Positions 14,280-22,390 are shown, counted from the first letter of the stretch. The stretch: 23,522 bases of DNA from CAYMCJ01 sp964388985 (GCA_964388985.1 CAYMCJ010000011.1:1-23522); one strand, 5' to 3'. Notes: generated by a model not told the origin, from the letters alone. Translations and numbers: made by a program.

Positions 14280-15143
14280 TTATTGCGGAGATTGGTAGAC
14301 AACCTCCATTCCCTCCGGCACCGGTAAATAACGGCCGCCATTGAGATAAACAGCCATCACCAAGTCCCCGGCTCCGCACTGGGAGTCTGCGTCGGTCCAG
14401 CGATAAAGTAAATTGCGGTCCTTTTCCGTCATGGTAAACGGGTCAAAATACCGCGCCGACACCAGGTCAGAGCAAGCGCTCCCGCCGCACTGGGACTGGA
14501 CCAGGCCGTTGAACCGGTTAGCCACCCCCTCCTTCATGGAGTTTTTCAGGGTCGCCAAATTGATGGTCAGGTCGTCGCCGCTAATGGTCGCAGCATCAAA
14601 CCCCAAGGCCAAATATTGGCCCCAGTCCGTATAATCGCCGGTAAACCAAACTTTGCCGGTTTGGTCGTAGGCGATCTGGCCAGCCAAATTCAGGTGGCTA
14701 TAAAAATTCCTGATTTCCAGCCGCCCGTTCTGGTAGAGGGTGATATCGTCGCCTACAGCGCCAGCCGGGGCCGGGAAGATAAATAGCTGATGCATGGCGA
14801 TGAAATTGCCAGACTGATTCAACGCGTAAAACGAAACATAGCGGTAGTTTTTCTCCGAAGAGGGAGGGATAAAAAAAACCACCTTCCCACTCCCATCCGT
14901 GGTGTCGGAATTGCTCACCGACAAAATCGGAGGGAATAGATTAACACTAATGCCCTGAATCCCTACTCCGTTTTCGTCTACCGCGTAAACGGAGTAAGAG
15001 TTTCCCTCTGCCGACCCGGCCACATAGGCCTGGTCCGTTGCCGGAATGATTTTAGCGACATCCGCCGCCATTGCCATTGGAATCCCCAAAAACAGGATTC
15101 CGGCCATAACCGCCAAAATCAAAAAGTTTCTTTTCGCTTTCAT
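14280..15143 (-). CDS. secreted protein with Ig-like (Big_1-type) domain, G+C-rich gene
   Basis: 287 residues. It has a classic Sec signal peptide, with cleavage likely after AMA at residue 26. Residues about 45-115 resemble a Big_1/invasin-type Ig domain (AVDENGVGIQGISVNLFPP, TTDGSGKVVFFIPP). The remaining 160 residues, with three cysteines (C219, C224, C256) and many aromatics, are unrecognised. The gene is compositionally foreign: 39 of 60 bases at 14461-14520 are G or C, against 21 of 60 in wzz at 15421-15480. It has a strong SD (AAGGAG) seven to eight bases before the ATG and its own terminator. It may be a surface adhesin or structural protein. I infer horizontal acquisition or a distinct expression class. 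Confidence 0.65.
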   Translation of the reverse strand: MKAKRNFLILAVMAGILFLGIPMAMAADVAKIIPATDQAYVAGSAEGNSYSVYAVDENGVGIQGISVNLFPPILSVSNSDTTDGSGKVVFFIPPSSEKNYRYVSFYALNQSGNFIAMHQLFIFPAPAGAVGDDITLYQNGRLEIRNFYSHLNLAGQIAYDQTGKVWFTGDYTDWGQYLALGFDAATISGDDLTINLATLKNSMKEGVANRFNGLVQSQCGGSACSDLVSARYFDPFTMTEKDRNLLYRWTDADSQCGAGDLVMAVYLNGGRYLPVPEGMEVVYQSPQ

Positions 15144-15225
15144 TGCCTTTCTCCTTTTCTTTCTTTGTTATTATTATCGCCAACCGGAAATAAAACCTCC
15201 GGAACTTTTGCCAAAACTTTTTCAA
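15052..15225 (-). CDS. possible upstream leader ORF overlapping the secreted-protein start
   Basis: A 57-codon frame starting at TTG 15225, preceded at good spacing by AAGGAGG (15231-15237). It reads MKKFWQKFRRFYFRLAIII and then runs out of frame through the SD and first 92 bases of the secreted-protein gene. The amphipathic aromatic/basic N-terminus is peptide-like. No homology is known to me. It could be a translational-coupling leader or chance. Confidence 0.22.
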   Translation of the reverse strand: MKKFWQKFRRFYFRLAIIITKKEKEKGNESEKKLFDFGGYGRNPVFGDSNGNGGGCR

Positions 15226-15273
15226 AGAGCCCTCCTTTCTTTTTTATTATTTTAATATTTACAAAACTAATCT

Positions 15274-16140
15274 TTAGAAAAACTGCCTCATATTACCGTT
15301 ATTAAAATTATCATTTCTGTAATCATCAACCGGCTTATCATAATTATTAAAACCATTATCTTCTTCAGCTATACCGCCAATATTATTATTTTCATCAACC
15401 TTAAACAACTCTTCCTTTTTAAAATCCGGATTAGTATATTCAGGCGCGGAAGAATAATCTATTTTGGCGGCAAATTTTTTATCGCTGGCAAATTTCCTTT
15501 TTCCACTTTTGCTTTTTTTCCATAATCTTATCTTAGAATCCGGAAATAAATATACAAATATGGCTCCTAAAATTATACCGCTGACAATTGCCAGAGCTAA
15601 ATTAACAATTAAATTCGGTTTGACCGGATAATTGCTTGTTATCGGCTCATCAAGAACTCTAATTAATACCTTATCGCCGCCGCCATGATATTTATCATGC
15701 TTAGTTTTAAAGGTATAATTTATCGCCTTGGCAATTTCGCCGGCCTGGGACCTGTCTTTATGATAAGTATTAATCACAATAATACCGGTATCATTAATAG
15801 CCTTGGCGTCAACAGTCTTATTCCATTGATTTTTTCTTTTCTGCTCATCTTTACTAAAATTATCGTCAATATTAAAACCCGATTTCATTACATCATTAAA
15901 AAAAGAAGTTGAATATACCACTTCGGCCAAAATATCGCTTAAATATTGCGTGGACTTGGAAGCAACATAAGGATCCACCACTCCGCTGTATTCCTGCACA
16001 ACCAAAAGACGGGCCGAAGAACAATATTTCAGGCCTTGCGCCAGTGACAATGTTAAAGTCAAAACAACCAATATTAAAATAATAACCAGTACATTTTTCC
16101 AGCCTTTTGAGAAATTTAATAAAAAATTTTTTGTATCCAT
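15274..16140 (-). CDS. Wzz-like polysaccharide chain-length determinant
   Basis: 288 residues with the Wzz/PCP topology: a first membrane helix at about 17-36, an extracytoplasmic domain (about 40-175) and a second helix at about 180-202 preceded by the proline-rich PITSNYPVKPN motif found next to TM2 in this family. The tail is cytoplasmic, basic at first and then asparagine/aspartate-rich to the C-terminus (203-288). There is no Walker kinase, so it is a PCP without a fused BY-kinase. These proteins set the length of Wzy-made polymers, which fits the Wzy-like gene in this cluster. It has low G+C and no SD, unlike the two genes that flank it. Confidence 0.82.
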   Translation of the reverse strand: MDTKNFLLNFSKGWKNVLVIILILVVLTLTLSLAQGLKYCSSARLLVVQEYSGVVDPYVASKSTQYLSDILAEVVYSTSFFNDVMKSGFNIDDNFSKDEQKRKNQWNKTVDAKAINDTGIIVINTYHKDRSQAGEIAKAINYTFKTKHDKYHGGGDKVLIRVLDEPITSNYPVKPNLIVNLALAIVSGIILGAIFVYLFPDSKIRLWKKSKSGKRKFASDKKFAAKIDYSSAPEYTNPDFKKEELFKVDENNNIGGIAEEDNGFNNYDKPVDDYRNDNFNNGNMRQFF

Positions 16141-16253
16141 ATTTATTTAATAAAAATAATTATAAATTTTGCTAAAATTAAATAAAAAAATCTATATAAT
16201 TTAATGAATTTAATAATAGCATTTTATTAACTGATTATATTACAACATTTTTC

Positions 16254-16284
16254 AAAAAAAAGCAAGGGCTATAAAAACTCTTGC
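16254..16284 (-). terminator. intrinsic terminator of the porin-like gene
   Basis: On the minus strand, GCAAGAG (16278-16284) pairs with CCCTTGC (16262-16268), one mismatch, followed by eight T (16254-16261). It has the same T-side sequence as the terminator at 14226-14269. Confidence 0.75.
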
Positions 16285-16313
16285 GGATGTTGTTCGTTTT
16301 CTCCTCTCCTTGG

Positions 16314-17504
16314 TTAAAAAGTGATCTGGAACTGGACGCCGTAGATGGCATATTTACCAAATGCAGAGGATCCATGACCGGGAAAATCAACAGATCCGTC
16401 ATCATAATTCATCCACTCAGCCCGGACTCGAAGGCCTTTGGCAATATCAACAGGCAAAGAAAAGCCCCACATATCGCTTCTTGCCGTGATATCCCTCCCG
16501 TCATATCCAACCTCGGCGTAAGATACGCCATAGATGAAATGGAGCTGAGAGGACCTGCCAAATATGGAAAAGTTATAGCCCAAGTCCACAAAGCCAAGAT
16601 ACGATCTTGCGTCATTCAATTTACCGCTTGAATCAATGACCGCACTGCAAATATATCCCGGCAGACTGTCACCCATGCCAACTGTGGTGTTACCCAGGTT
16701 TTGGCCCATATTTATCTCTACCTTGAAAGTGAACGGGTGGAATTCCCCCTTCACTCCAAGCGAGCCAGCCCAGGAAATCACATCGGAATCTGAACCTCCA
16801 CCGGAAACATCTGCTGATCGTTTCTGGACCATTAATGAAGGATATATTCCAAGGCTGCTAAAGTACATAGGCGCCCCGACATCCAGCCTTGGAAGTATGT
16901 TGTGGCTTTGTACATCCCTTCCGTACCAAGGACCATATTCACCGCCATACTCCTTCCGCCCGTTCGGATCCACCAAAGCAACCGCCAACCTGCCCCAGTT
17001 GGCAAACTTCCAAGTGCCTCTGACTTGAGCCGTACGACCCGAGTAGAGTTCACCGTATCCCTCGCCAATACAATTAGTGATGACGGCGCCGAGCAATGCA
17101 TCCGGGTTCAGCGGGGACAATGGCGTGGTGCTTTTCCCGGCCATCACCTGAAAATCCCCTATATCCCACCAACCATAGGCCTTCCGGAGCTCTGTTCTAT
17201 TTTCGCTCCCCTGAGAGTAGTACCATGAATCCGGCTGACCTATCCCCAACTCAATATACATACCAACGTTATCCTCGTTGGTCCATCTTGCATAGAGCCG
17301 GGAAATAGCCGGGACGGTCACTGAAAGATTTGAGTAAGATGTACTGCCATCGCCCAACCAATACCACTGCGTGCTGTCCTTATCACGATCAATTCTCATA
17401 AAATCCACAAAAACGATTCCGCCCAGTTCCACCTTGGCCACAGCCGGCGCCGCAAAGACGACCAACAGCAATGCTGCAAACCAAACTACAAACAGTTTCT
17501 TCAT
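16314..17504 (-). CDS. outer-membrane porin-like beta-barrel protein
   Basis: 396 residues. A Sec signal peptide (MKKLFVVWFAALLLVVFAAPAVA) is followed by KVELGGIVFVDFMRI, a typical first strand of porins. Alternating aromatic/hydrophobic strands follow (LYARWTNEDNVGMYIELGIG, FQVMAGKSTTPLSP, LRVRAEWMNYDDGS). The last strand YAIYGVQFQITF ends in phenylalanine with the F/I/F spacing of a BAM beta-signal. That combination is diagnostic of diderm outer-membrane proteins. The gene is G+C-rich compared with its neighbours (30 of 60 at 16441-16500), has a strong SD (AAGGAG), its own promoter and its own terminator. An outer-membrane porin is unexpected if the host is a monoderm CPR bacterium, so it is either a transferred gene, a sign the host has an outer membrane, or a chimeric assembly. 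Confidence 0.78.
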   Translation of the reverse strand: MKKLFVVWFAALLLVVFAAPAVAKVELGGIVFVDFMRIDRDKDSTQWYWLGDGSTSYSNLSVTVPAISRLYARWTNEDNVGMYIELGIGQPDSWYYSQGSENRTELRKAYGWWDIGDFQVMAGKSTTPLSPLNPDALLGAVITNCIGEGYGELYSGRTAQVRGTWKFANWGRLAVALVDPNGRKEYGGEYGPWYGRDVQSHNILPRLDVGAPMYFSSLGIYPSLMVQKRSADVSGGGSDSDVISWAGSLGVKGEFHPFTFKVEINMGQNLGNTTVGMGDSLPGYICSAVIDSSGKLNDARSYLGFVDLGYNFSIFGRSSQLHFIYGVSYAEVGYDGRDITARSDMWGFSLPVDIAKGLRVRAEWMNYDDGSVDFPGHGSSAFGKYAIYGVQFQITF

Positions 17505-17567
17505 CTCTTTACTCCTTTTTTGATTGTGGTTTTTTATACTACCTTCCCTTGCAAAATTAAAAAAAAT

Positions 17568-17577
17568 TCACCTCCTT
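17568..17577 (-). promoter_or_regulatory. full-length Shine-Dalgarno sequence in the porin leader without a nearby start codon
   Basis: The minus strand reads AAGGAGGTGA, a ten-base complement of the canonical 16S rRNA 3' end, 64 bases upstream of the porin ATG. No ORF longer than a few codons begins at a workable distance. A second SD (AAGGAG) serves the porin itself. Confidence 0.6.
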
Positions 17578-17609
17578 TTTTGTGTAATGTACCTACTTTA
17601 AGTAAAATG

Positions 17610-17638
17610 AATTTACCATCTTAAAATATTACTGTCAA
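17610..17638 (-). promoter_or_regulatory. promoter of the porin-like gene
   Basis: Minus strand -35 TTGACA (17633-17638), a 17-base spacer and extended -10 TGG-TAAATT (hexamer 17610-17615). It gives a leader of about 100 nt. Confidence 0.7.
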
Positions 17639-17646
17639 GAACACCT

Positions 17647-19425
17647 CTAATTTCTCTCAAGCTGATATAAAGTAAAACTATTATTTATTTGTTTTATTTG
17701 TTTTATTTTTAAATCAGCTTCTTTTAACTTCCGATTATTTAAATAATCAATATCTTCTTTTCTTAAGGTAAAATTATAATAATAAACCGGTAAATAGTCG
17801 GCTAAAATTGAATACCTTTTATTCATATTATTGTCATTTAATAGTCCGACAATGACTTTGCGTTCCGGAAAAAAAAGCTTATCATGATAGCTGGTAATTA
17901 TAACCGAATTTCCCTCGGTAAGCTCTAAAATGTTTCTTAATTCATATTTAGCCGAATTATTCTTCTCCACATAATACAATAATCCTTCTTCGGAACCCCA
18001 AACAACAAACCGCAGGGAAATAAAATAAATCAAAATAATTAAAATAATTCTTAAACTGTTTATAAACAATTTTTTATTAGAAATTTTTAAATATTTTTCG
18101 GCAAAATTTATTTTTGTTGACGGTGCAATCTTAAAATTAAGGTTATGTCTGGGAATTATGACTCTGGTAAATTTAATTAAAAAAAGGCTAACCAACGGTA
18201 AGGCGCCTAAATAAATCGGCAGCCAATATCTTGTATAGGAATTACCAATAGTAAAACTATTAACATCGGGATTGTCATTAAATTTCCAACTGCCGTAATA
18301 AAATAATAAAATTATTGAAATTATAAAATAAGAAAAAAGATAAAGAAAATGCCTTTTTCTCCACCGGCCGATCGCCTGCAAAAATAAAAATAAGCCCAAA
18401 ACAGCCGGCCAAAACAGCCAATAAAACATATTAATAAAATAATAATAAAACATTTCCAGCGACTGCCGGGGATGAAATCCGAAATGAAAAATATTATTCT
18501 TTATTTTTTCAAAAGCTTCTTTCGGTTGAATTTGTTCGTTTGCCAAGCCAGATTTTACCAAACTACTACTGGCCTCGGCTATATTCCTGATTGACTGATT
18601 CATTTCCGGATAACCGCTGTTTAGCGGAAAATCATACAAGGCCTGATTCCAATAAAGCACCGGCAAGACGGCTAAAAATAAAAATGAAAGGAAAAGTATT
18701 AATTTTATCAAACCGATTTTTTTAATATTAAGCAGCCAAAGCATAACCAAAACCGGCGCCAGCCACAATAATTCCGAAGTTCTGGTTATAATAGCCAAAC
18801 CAATAAAAAAACCGCCTAAAGCCGGATAGATTAATGCTAAATATTTATTTTTATCATATTTATTTTTAACCGCTTCAATTAAATAATATAGACCAATAAT
18901 AAGTAAAACTACAAATAAAACATTGTGAAACATGCTTCTGGCGGCATAATAAATGTAGGGCGGGAATGAAGCCAATAAAAAGGCTGAAATTAAACCGTTG
19001 CGCCGGCCAAATATCTTTTTAACCAATAAATAAAAAAATATTAGGCCGACTGAAGCAAAAAACGGGGTTAAAAAAGGCAGTATTTTATAACTCGTAAAAC
19101 TTATTATTCTTCCGTATATTAAAATAATACCCAAAAAACTAACCGGCTTTAAAATTCCGAAATCACCCCTAAAGCTTCTGGGGTGGATTATATCATCAAC
19201 ATATAAATTATATTTTTCCGAGATTATCATTTCCCCGGCCTGGCCGTATAGTTTTGTAAAAATATAATTTGCGGTTTCATCCGGGGATTCCCATTTAATA
19301 AAATTATCCGCCTGGATATAGGAAATATAGCCGGCCAAGCCAATAAAAAAACAAACCGCCAAAAATGCCACTATTATCCCCCGCCAATATTTTTTTATTA
19401 TATTTTTAATATTTTTATTCATCAT
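17647..19425 (-). CDS. GT39/ArnT-like membrane glycosyltransferase
   Basis: 592 residues with about 11-13 membrane helices. The first extracytoplasmic loop carries the acidic pair D49-E50 in ESPDETANYIF, followed by HPRSFRGDFGILKP, which matches the catalytic loop of GT-C enzymes using polyprenyl-phosphate sugars (PMT/ArnT family). Next come the FGRRNGLISAFLLASFPPYIYYAARSM helix block and IGLAIITRTSELLWLAP, also typical. A soluble C-terminal portion (about 510-592) follows. It likely transfers a sugar from a lipid carrier to a surface protein or lipid outside the membrane. It stands alone between the pgsA-like gene and the porin promoter, with no SD. Confidence 0.78.
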   Translation of the reverse strand: MMNKNIKNIIKKYWRGIIVAFLAVCFFIGLAGYISYIQADNFIKWESPDETANYIFTKLYGQAGEMIISEKYNLYVDDIIHPRSFRGDFGILKPVSFLGIILIYGRIISFTSYKILPFLTPFFASVGLIFFYLLVKKIFGRRNGLISAFLLASFPPYIYYAARSMFHNVLFVVLLIIGLYYLIEAVKNKYDKNKYLALIYPALGGFFIGLAIITRTSELLWLAPVLVMLWLLNIKKIGLIKLILFLSFLFLAVLPVLYWNQALYDFPLNSGYPEMNQSIRNIAEASSSLVKSGLANEQIQPKEAFEKIKNNIFHFGFHPRQSLEMFYYYFINMFYWLFWPAVLGLFLFLQAIGRWRKRHFLYLFSYFIISIILLFYYGSWKFNDNPDVNSFTIGNSYTRYWLPIYLGALPLVSLFLIKFTRVIIPRHNLNFKIAPSTKINFAEKYLKISNKKLFINSLRIILIILIYFISLRFVVWGSEEGLLYYVEKNNSAKYELRNILELTEGNSVIITSYHDKLFFPERKVIVGLLNDNNMNKRYSILADYLPVYYYNFTLRKEDIDYLNNRKLKEADLKIKQIKQINNSFTLYQLERN

Positions 19426-19466
19426 ATTTGTTTTTTTATCCTAACAAACAATGCTAATTTTGGCAA

Positions 19467-19487
19467 CAAAAAAAAGGCTAAACGCCT
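19467..19487 (-). terminator. short intrinsic terminator after the CDP-alcohol phosphatidyltransferase gene
   Basis: On the minus strand, hairpin AGGC-gttta-GCCT (19475-19487) is followed by eight or nine T. The stem is short, so the strength is uncertain. Confidence 0.55.
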
Positions 19488-19513
19488 CTTGCTAATATTT
19501 TTTAATATATCAA

Positions 19514-20101
19514 TTATATCCCGTAAGTCAATAAACTAACCACGGCAAAAGCAATCGCCAAATACAAGACTCCGGAAGCCAGCGGCAAAAGCGCGGCCAA
19601 ATCAAAAACAATGGCTAAAAGTAAAATTACCACACCCGCCACTTGCAACATCATTTTTATTTTTCCCCAGATATTGGCCTGAATTTTTATGCCTTTTACC
19701 TTTCTCACCCAGGCCACGGAAATTATAATAAATTCAAGGCTTATAATAATTATGGCCGTCCAAAAATCAATATAACGGAGGATAATAATAAAAACCATGC
19801 TGCCAATTAAAATTTTGTCCGCCAAGGGGTCATAAACTTTTCCCCAATCGGTAATTTGATCTCTGGTTCTGGCCATGGACCCGTCCAAAGCGTCGGTGAA
19901 AGCCACCAATAAAAAGGCAATCAAGCCAATATAATAATGCTCATAAAGCATCAATATCGCCACAATTGGAGTTGTTAAAAAGCGAAAAATAGTTAAATGG
20001 TTAGGTTTAACTATTTTAGGAAATAATTTTAAAGCCGTCTTGGCCAATAATTTATCGTGGAAAAATAATTTATCGGATTTTTGAAAATTTGTATCTGCCA
20101 T
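19514..20101 (-). CDS. CDP-alcohol phosphatidyltransferase (PgsA-like)
   Basis: The signature D-x2-DG-x2-AR-x8-G-x3-D-x3-D is complete (DALDGSMARTRDQITDWGKVYDPLADK region), followed by about five membrane helices. The family condenses CDP-diacylglycerol, or another CDP-alcohol, with a small alcohol; the length and sequence are closest to phosphatidylglycerophosphate synthase, making anionic phospholipid, but the substrate cannot be proved. I use ATG 20101 (195 residues). A TTG at 20137 would add 12 residues but has no SD, and that stretch contains a 17-base palindrome that looks regulatory. Confidence 0.8.
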   Translation of the reverse strand: MADTNFQKSDKLFFHDKLLAKTALKLFPKIVKPNHLTIFRFLTTPIVAILMLYEHYYIGLIAFLLVAFTDALDGSMARTRDQITDWGKVYDPLADKILIGSMVFIIILRYIDFWTAIIIISLEFIIISVAWVRKVKGIKIQANIWGKIKMMLQVAGVVILLLAIVFDLAALLPLASGVLYLAIAFAVVSLLTYGI

Positions 20102-20109
20102 AAAATTTG

Positions 20110-20126
20110 CTATGATAGTATCATAG
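20110..20126. promoter_or_regulatory. perfect 17-base palindrome upstream of the pgsA-like gene
   Basis: CTATGATAgTATCATAG has two 8-base arms around one base, eight bases before the chosen ATG. It has no T tract, so it is not a terminator. Its position suits an operator for a dimeric repressor, or an mRNA hairpin at the ribosome site. Confidence 0.45.
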
Positions 20127-20172
20127 ACCTCTTGCAAAATAACATTATGGCTAATTTTTCCAAATTTCGGTC

Positions 20173-20192
20173 TGCCTCGCCAGCAAGGCGGG
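20173..20192. repeat. GC-rich hairpin in the divergent intergenic region
   Basis: GCCTCGCC-agcaa-GGCGGGC folds with one bulge. It lies in the 207-base gap between the divergent pgsA-like and GT-C genes, otherwise AT-rich. It resembles, but does not match, the dcw palindromic elements. The rest of the gap also holds GCAAAGgcttaCTTTGC (20283-20299) next to the start of the plus-strand gene. Confidence 0.5.
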
Positions 20193-20308
20193 CTACAAAA
20201 TTAACAAAATTCCTCTGCTTATATTCAATATAAACATCATCACTTTCTTAATTTTTCGCTTCGAAATTTGAAAAAATTATCGCAAAGGCTTACTTTGCAA
20301 AAGGTCTT

Positions 20309-22285
20309 ATGTGGAAATATTTTAAAAAAAATTTATTTTATTCTTTTATTATTTTAATCAGTCTGGCGATTACTACCAGCGCGGCGGTCTATCGTATTTA
20401 TGCGCTAAATAAAAGCGGAATTGCCATTAGTTTAATATTAGCGGCTATTATCTTTATTATACTCCAAACTCTTTTAAAATCCAAGAGCGATGAGCCTATT
20501 TTTGATTATAAATTAAATAATAAAGAGAATAACTTTAAAACCGCAACTAAATCAACAATAAACTATATACTGCCGACTGTTTATATCTTATTTTTAGCTG
20601 GCTTGTTTTATATATTGTATTTATACCGGACCAATGAAGCTATAATTTCCCCCTGGCAAGTTTTGCCGAGCTATTTTTTCTTATTATACGGCTTGGCCAC
20701 TTTATTATTATTTTTAATTATTTTAAAAAAATCAGGTAATAAATCCAGTCAATTAATAAAAATTATTCTGATAAGTCTTCACTATTTTTTATCTTTTTCC
20801 GTGGCCTGGCTAGTCTATAAAATAGGCTACGGTTATGACCCGTTTATTCATCAGGCTACGGTGGATTTAATCGCCAAAACCGGCTCAGTTGAGCCTAAGC
20901 CGTTTTATTATCTGGGCCAATACGGCCTAACCGTTATTTTACATAAAATAACCGCCATTCCCATTGTCTGGATAGATAAATTACTTGTGCCTGTTTTAGC
21001 CACTATTACCATACCGGCCTCGTTTTCCATATTTTTAAATAAACAATTTAATAATAAAAAAATTAATCTTTTATTAATCATCGCTTTGCTTATTTTTCCT
21101 TTTTCATTTTTTATTGTCACTACGCCGCAAAATTTAGCTTACATTTTTCTTCTTCTAGCCATACTTTTCGGTTTAATCTGCTCAAACTGGGCGGAATTAC
21201 TAATTGTATATTTATTTTCCCTAACAACTTTATTAATACATCCGTTGGCGGGAATTCCGGCCGTATTATTTTCTCTGGCCCTGACAATATACCACAGCGA
21301 CAAAAATAAAATAAAAAAATTCTTATACCCAGCCGTTTTTATATTATCATCAATTGCCCTTCCTTTGGTATTTTATTTTATAGAAATAAAAAATAATTTA
21401 GATATTCAAAATCAGACAATAACAGCCGAACAAACAAATCATATTTTTGCCAATTTTCTAATGCCGGACCAGGAAAATTTTATATTAAATTTTATCTATC
21501 TTTATGGATTTAATATTAAGTTATTAATCGCTCTTATGGCTCTGGCCGGCCTGGGGATAGCTGCCCGACACAGAAAAAAATGTAAAATCTTTTTTGTCTG
21601 CCTGCTGATGGCCTTGGCAATCGGAATATCGTATCTTCTGACAAAAAAGCTAACTTTTAGCTACCTAATAGACTATGAAAGAGATATTTTTTCAGACAGA
21701 ATTCTGACCGTGGCTGCTATCTTCTTAATCCCATTTATATTAATAACCATATATTGTCTTGTCAACAAATTACTGCAACAACCAAAATTTATTAAAACAC
21801 CTCTGTTTTTATTTTTGGCTATCCTTGTCGCCACCTCTCTATATATTTCCTATCCCCGCCTTGATAATTATTATAACTCTCACGGTTATAGTGTAAGCCA
21901 AAATGATATAGAGGCCGTCAACTGGATAAAAGCCGATGCCGGCGATAACTATATAGTTTTAGCTAATCAGCAAACCAGCGCCGCCGCCTTGCGGGAATTT
22001 GGATTTAATCATTATGTGACGCTTAAAAATAATTCAAAAACATATTTTTATCCTATTCCGACCAGCAGCCAATTATATCCATATTACCTTGATATGGTTT
22101 ATAAAAAACCAAGCCGCGACACTATGCTGGCAGCCATGGATTTTACCGGCGCAGAAATTGGGTACTTTATCTTAAATAAATACTGGTGGGCATTCACAAA
22201 AATTTTAGCCGAAGCCAAAATTGAAGCCGATAGCTGGAAAAATATCAATAATGGGGAAATTTACATATTTAAATATAGTAAATAG
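20309..22285 (+). CDS. large multi-spanning membrane protein, GT-C glycosyltransferase-like
   Basis: 658 residues with about 13-15 hydrophobic helices and a soluble C-terminal tail of about 130 residues (from YPRLDNYYNSHGYSVS). The segment VYKIGYGYDPFIHQATVDLIAKTG (170-190) lies between helices and carries D177 and H181, like the first catalytic loop of STT3/PMT-type GT-C enzymes. Helix clusters such as TTLLIHPLAGIPAVLFSLALT have the same flavour. The tail (DIEAVNWIKADAGDNYIVLANQQ) resembles the extracytoplasmic part of oligosaccharyltransferase-like proteins. The likely role is glycan transfer from a lipid carrier. ATG 20309 follows a weak AAAAGGT four bases upstream. It is transcribed away from the rest of the cluster. 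Confidence 0.6.
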   Translation: MWKYFKKNLFYSFIILISLAITTSAAVYRIYALNKSGIAISLILAAIIFIILQTLLKSKSDEPIFDYKLNNKENNFKTATKSTINYILPTVYILFLAGLFYILYLYRTNEAIISPWQVLPSYFFLLYGLATLLLFLIILKKSGNKSSQLIKIILISLHYFLSFSVAWLVYKIGYGYDPFIHQATVDLIAKTGSVEPKPFYYLGQYGLTVILHKITAIPIVWIDKLLVPVLATITIPASFSIFLNKQFNNKKINLLLIIALLIFPFSFFIVTTPQNLAYIFLLLAILFGLICSNWAELLIVYLFSLTTLLIHPLAGIPAVLFSLALTIYHSDKNKIKKFLYPAVFILSSIALPLVFYFIEIKNNLDIQNQTITAEQTNHIFANFLMPDQENFILNFIYLYGFNIKLLIALMALAGLGIAARHRKKCKIFFVCLLMALAIGISYLLTKKLTFSYLIDYERDIFSDRILTVAAIFLIPFILITIYCLVNKLLQQPKFIKTPLFLFLAILVATSLYISYPRLDNYYNSHGYSVSQNDIEAVNWIKADAGDNYIVLANQQTSAAALREFGFNHYVTLKNNSKTYFYPIPTSSQLYPYYLDMVYKKPSRDTMLAAMDFTGAEIGYFILNKYWWAFTKILAEAKIEADSWKNINNGEIYIFKYSK

Positions 22286-22302
22286 AATAAAAATATAAAT
22301 TA

Positions 22303-22338
22303 AAAAAACAAACTCAATTTTAATTGAGTTTGTTTTTT
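22303..22338 (+). terminator. bidirectional terminator after the GT-C-like gene
   Basis: A 12-base-arm hairpin (ACAAACTCAATT / AATTGAGTTTGT) is flanked by a run of A on the left and TTTTTTT on the right. It begins 18 bases after the stop. Confidence 0.85.
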
Positions 22339-22352
22339 TAATTGCAAAAACT

Positions 22353-22381
22353 TTGACAAAATATCATTATTTTGTTAACTT
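22353..22381 (+). promoter_or_regulatory. putative promoter upstream of the CAP gene
   Basis: Consensus -35 TTGACA (22353-22358), a 17-base spacer, and a weak -10 TAACTT (22376-22381). It is followed within ten bases by a strong hairpin. Confidence 0.35.
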
Positions 22382-22390
22382 TATATTTCA

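Noticed and set aside
16281..17308. Several long plus-strand and alternative-frame ORFs antisense to the porin-like gene
   Set aside because: They arise because this gene is G+C-rich and so has few stops in any frame. They have no SD or domain, and the minus-strand reading has a signal peptide, promoter, SD and terminator.
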